A program made the position numbers and the translations under genes. Positions 61,193 to 64,000 of a stretch of DNA of 64,000 nucleotides are shown piece by piece. This stretch comes from Nitrosomonas communis (lineage in GTDB: Bacteria > Pseudomonadota > Gammaproteobacteria > Burkholderiales > Nitrosomonadaceae). The stretch spans positions 1-64,000 of the forward strand of contig NZ_FOUB01000009.1 in the NCBI RefSeq assembly GCF_900114745.1. The letters run 5' to 3'. The notes beneath the pieces were generated by a model, which was not told where the DNA came from, ran no database searches, and saw only the letters and a list, made by a program, of their open reading frames with translations. Each line of letters starts with the position of its first letter. Position 1 is the stretch's first letter.

Positions 61193-63565
61193 TCAAACAA
61201 GTTTAAATTCTGGCACAGTGGAATAGTTCGGCTGACATAATGCTGCCTGAACCGCGTCATCAACTGTTTCCAAATAAATATACTGCATAGCTGATTTTGC
61301 TGTTTCTGGCACATCACGCAAATCTTTCTGATTACGTACCGGCAGGAGTACTGTTTGCAAACCTGCTCTTTGTGCAGCAAGCACCTTCTCCTTGATACCC
61401 CCAACGGGCAACACCAATCCACGCAAGCTAATTTCACCTGTCATCGCAACTTCATGATGTACCGGTCGATTGGTAAACAATGAAGCAAGCGCAATAAACA
61501 TTGCTACTCCCGCACTCGGCCCATCCTTTGGAATAGCTCCTGCCGGGACATGTAAGTGCACATCAATCCCTTCAAACATTGATACAGGAATATTCAGTTC
61601 ATTAGCGCGTGCTTTTACCAGCGTTAGTGCTGCTTGGGCACTTTCCTTCATGACATCTCCAAGCTGCCCTGTCAGAATTAGCCGCCCGCTCCCACTCACC
61701 CGCGTAGCTTCAATAAACAGGATATCCCCCCCTACTGGTGTCCATGCCAAGCCAGTAGCTACGCCTGGTAAACTGGTGCGTGCAGCAGTTTCATGTTCAT
61801 ATTTAGCCGGCCCGAGTATGGTATCCAGATCAGATGCATCAACCCGCACTTGAAGTTGCGCATCTTCTGCAATGCGCAAAGCAGTATAACGCATGATTCG
61901 GCCAATCTCACGCTCGAGCTGGCGTACTCCTGCTTCGCGCGTATAGTTGGCAATGAGGCTATCCAGCGCTGCAACTGTCAGCTCACATTGATCTGCGTGC
62001 AAACCATTGGCTTCTTGCTGGCGATGTAACAAATAGCGTAACGCGATTTGAAGCTTTTCCTCCCGTGTGTAACCGGGCAGATCAATAATCTCCATGCGGT
62101 CACGTACCGGTGGAGAAACCTGATCGATAACATTGGCAGTAGCAATAAAAATCACGCGACTTAAATCAAATGGAACGCCAAGATAATTGTCCCGGAAAGT
62201 TGAGTTTTGCTCTGGATCCAGGATTTCAAGCAGTGCTGCCGCTGGATCTCCGTGTATGCTCACTGTCATCTTATCGATTTCATCGAGCATCATTACACAA
62301 TTGCGTGTACCTGCCTTACGTATGCCCTGCACGATATTACCTGGCATTGCTCCCACATAAGTACGCCGATGACCACGCATTTCTGCTTCATCATGAATAC
62401 CTCCGAGCGACACTCGAACGAACGATCGCTGCAAAGCACGGGCAATACTTTGACCGAGCGAAGTTTTTCCCACCCCAGGCGGGCCCACAAAGCAAAGAAT
62501 GGGTGCTCGACCGTGCGGTTTTAATTTTTGAACTGCCAGAAACTCGATTATACGTTGCTTGACACGATCCAACCCAAAATGATCAGCTTCTAAAATTTCA
62601 CGAGCAACATTGAGATCAATCGGGGCTCCTTCCGGTAATCGCCAAGGTAACTCAGTCATCCATTCCAGATAAGTATGAAGCATTGAGTATTCGCTTGAGG
62701 CAGTTGGCATACGCTGCAACCGATTGAGCTCTTTGCGAGTCTGCACTTCGATCTCAGGAGGCATACCCGCTTTTGTGATAGCTTCATCGAGTTGGGCAAT
62801 TTCCTGGCCATGATCTCCATCTTCACCCAATTCTTTCTGAATCGCTTTTAATTGCTCCCGCAATAAAAACTTGCGTTCGCGATCTTCCATTTGCTCCTTG
62901 GTGCGCTCGCTAATTTCTCTCGATAACCTTAATACCTCAATCCGGTGTGACAAAAGTTTAAGCACTTTTTGTAATCGCTCTTCGATATCAATCGTTTCGA
63001 GCAGCATTTGCTTTTCACTGATTTCTGTATCAAGCAAGCTGGCTATAATGTCGGCAAGTTGTGCAGGCGCACGAGTCGTCTGCAGAGCATGCCCAAGCTC
63101 TGCAGGGATTCCTGGTAAAAACGACAAAATTTCAGTTGCGCGCTCGCGCAGTTGCACAGCGAGTGCTTCAGTTTGAGTAGATGGTTGAGAAATTTCTTCG
63201 ATACGGCTAATTCGAGCAGCTAGAAAAGGATAGTCCTCAATTAATTCCTCGATCTGGAAACGTTCTATTCCCTGACACACAATATGCTGCGTACCATCTG
63301 CCGCAGAAATATGTCGTACAATCTTAGCAATAGTACCAACCAGACATAGATCATTTAATCCAGGATTATCCACTGAAGCATCTCGTTGTAATACGATACC
63401 GATCGGAGAATTTGTCTGCATTGCAAACTCGATTGTGGCGATTGACTTATCGCGCCCGACAGCAATTGGCATGAGAACATGTGGAAATAACACCACGTTG
63501 CGCATGGGGATCAGCGCAATAACATTATCAGGTAATTCGAGTTTTAATTCGGCTGACTGCTCCAT
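61193..63565 (-). CDS. lon: ATP-dependent Lon protease
   Basis: The start at 63565 ([14 protein letters not shown]) follows GGAG at a good distance; an ATG five codons earlier has no site. The ~790-residue protein has the Lon N-domain ([20 protein letters not shown]), the ATPase ([27 protein letters not shown]) and a C-terminal protease with Ser in KDGPSAG and Lys in [10 protein letters not shown]. It degrades damaged and regulatory proteins in the cytoplasm. It stands apart from clpX, unlike in many proteobacteria. Confidence 0.95.
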   Translation of the reverse strand: MEQSAELKLELPDNVIALIPMRNVVLFPHVLMPIAVGRDKSIATIEFAMQTNSPIGIVLQRDASVDNPGLNDLCLVGTIAKIVRHISAADGTQHIVCQGIERFQIEELIEDYPFLAARISRIEEISQPSTQTEALAVQLRERATEILSFLPGIPAELGHALQTTRAPAQLADIIASLLDTEISEKQMLLETIDIEERLQKVLKLLSHRIEVLRLSREISERTKEQMEDRERKFLLREQLKAIQKELGEDGDHGQEIAQLDEAITKAGMPPEIEVQTRKELNRLQRMPTASSEYSMLHTYLEWMTELPWRLPEGAPIDLNVAREILEADHFGLDRVKQRIIEFLAVQKLKPHGRAPILCFVGPPGVGKTSLGQSIARALQRSFVRVSLGGIHDEAEMRGHRRTYVGAMPGNIVQGIRKAGTRNCVMMLDEIDKMTVSIHGDPAAALLEILDPEQNSTFRDNYLGVPFDLSRVIFIATANVIDQVSPPVRDRMEIIDLPGYTREEKLQIALRYLLHRQQEANGLHADQCELTVAALDSLIANYTREAGVRQLEREIGRIMRYTALRIAEDAQLQVRVDASDLDTILGPAKYEHETAARTSLPGVATGLAWTPVGGDILFIEATRVSGSGRLILTGQLGDVMKESAQAALTLVKARANELNIPVSMFEGIDVHLHVPAGAIPKDGPSAGVAMFIALASLFTNRPVHHEVAMTGEISLRGLVLPVGGIKEKVLAAQRAGLQTVLLPVRNQKDLRDVPETAKSAMQYIYLETVDDAVQAALCQPNYSTVPEFKLV

Positions 63566-63844
63566 GATCGGTTTCTCCATGAATGAGTGGTTCTAATCTG
63601 GATTAACAAACATCCGATTGCACCATTCTTTCCGCATCTTAATAAAATGTACTGAATGCCCTTTATGTTATCAATTACACCTAGAATATATTGACAACCA
63701 TTGAGCCAGCCAAATTCCCGTAATGAGTAAAAATTACCGTTTAATGGTCACATTTTCATTTTGATTTGAAAATGAAATTACAAGGAGGAAGATAATAAGG
63801 AGCAGAATTCATAGCCATCTGTGCACATTTTTCGCAAAAGCAAC

Positions 63845-64000
63845 CTATTCAGTCTCAAACTTAGCAATCAACGCTTGTCCTCCGGGATAGTCTGAAAACG
63901 ATTCATCTGCTAATAAATAAAGATAGGTAAGCCTGCAAAGGAAACTATATTCGACAGTAACAACGCCCATAATAAAAGTAAGCAGCAAAAAAACCAACAT
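63845..64000 (-). CDS. Possible membrane protein, partial or small, at the window edge
   Basis: A frame runs from the window end (a possible ATG at 63998-64000) to a TAG at 63845: MLVFLLLTFIMGVVTVEYSF then a soluble tail with ESFSDYPGGQALIAKFETE. It has one hydrophobic segment. It may be the end of a longer gene that continues beyond the window. Confidence 0.3.
   Translation of the reverse strand: MLVFLLLTFIMGVVTVEYSFLCRLTYLYLLADESFSDYPGGQALIAKFETE

Noticed and set aside
63754-63777. Sixth MITE copy near lon
   Set aside because: TTTCATTTT and AAAATGAAA form a short hairpin that only partly resembles the right end of the MITE; no core or second end is present.
1-64000. CRISPR array, prophage or integrative element
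   Set aside because: No spaced direct-repeat array, phage structural genes or integrase were seen; the single tRNA has no visible attachment-site duplication.

Overview
The window looks like a chromosomal segment of a betaproteobacterium, most probably a Nitrosomonas-like ammonia oxidiser. I infer this from the flavour of the housekeeping proteins (MutL, Lon, IspH, DAHP synthase, the pilus cluster) and from the decayed IS and small-repeat load. No ammonia- or nitrite-oxidation gene lies in the window, so the genus is an inference.

Layout. (1) 1-11 kb is AT-rich accessory DNA. It holds remnants of IS3 and IS630 elements, a trypsin-like peptidase, a lipoprotein and a decayed copy of its locus, a ferritin-like protein, two paralogous histidine-rich secreted proteins (one followed by a 40-residue acidic Cys/Trp micro-protein), and several diverged, repeated non-coding blocks. 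(2) 11-20 kb carries a periplasmic chorismate mutase-cyclohexadienyl dehydratase fusion, an MTA/SAH nucleosidase-like gene, a lipocalin/pyrimidine-dimer-glycosylase pair between two transposon relics, the toxin-antitoxin pairs parDE and hicAB, a GNAT protein, several pseudogenes and tRNA-Arg(UCG). (3) 20-27 kb is a run of minus-strand genes: FMN reductase, two isochorismatase-fold hydrolases, pirin, MFS exporter and Tat-exported amidohydrolase. (4) 27-31 kb has zwf, a 6-phosphogluconate-dehydrogenase relic broken by a small inverted-repeat element, and a B12-dependent ribonucleotide reductase.

(5) 31-39 kb is the most unusual region. It is a same-strand cluster of a LodA-type quinoprotein oxidase (CTQ cofactor), its LodB-type flavoprotein, a tyrosinase with an N-terminal extension, a multicopper oxidase, and a small gene interrupted by one in-frame TGA. 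It reads as an oxidative, quinone- or peroxide-producing module. (6) 40-45 kb is a tight five-gene operon, archease-rtcB-uspA-pncA-pncB, that joins RNA ligation to NAD salvage; the nicotinamidase has lost its usual catalytic aspartate. (7) 45-64 kb is core genome: DAHP synthase, ispH, thiO, the minor-pilin cluster fimT-pilV-pilW-pilX-pilY1-pilE, rpiA-phoU-ppx, mutL and lon.

A ~103-bp inverted-repeat element (MITE-like) occurs five times (7.75, 16.7, 28.6, 48.4 and 60.8 kb). It ends two reading frames with the same read-through tail. A second family with 13-bp termini and Y1/RAYT transposase relics occurs at 13.4, 14.8 and 39.7-40.1 kb. All assignments rest on reading the sequence and knowledge of protein families; no database search was run.
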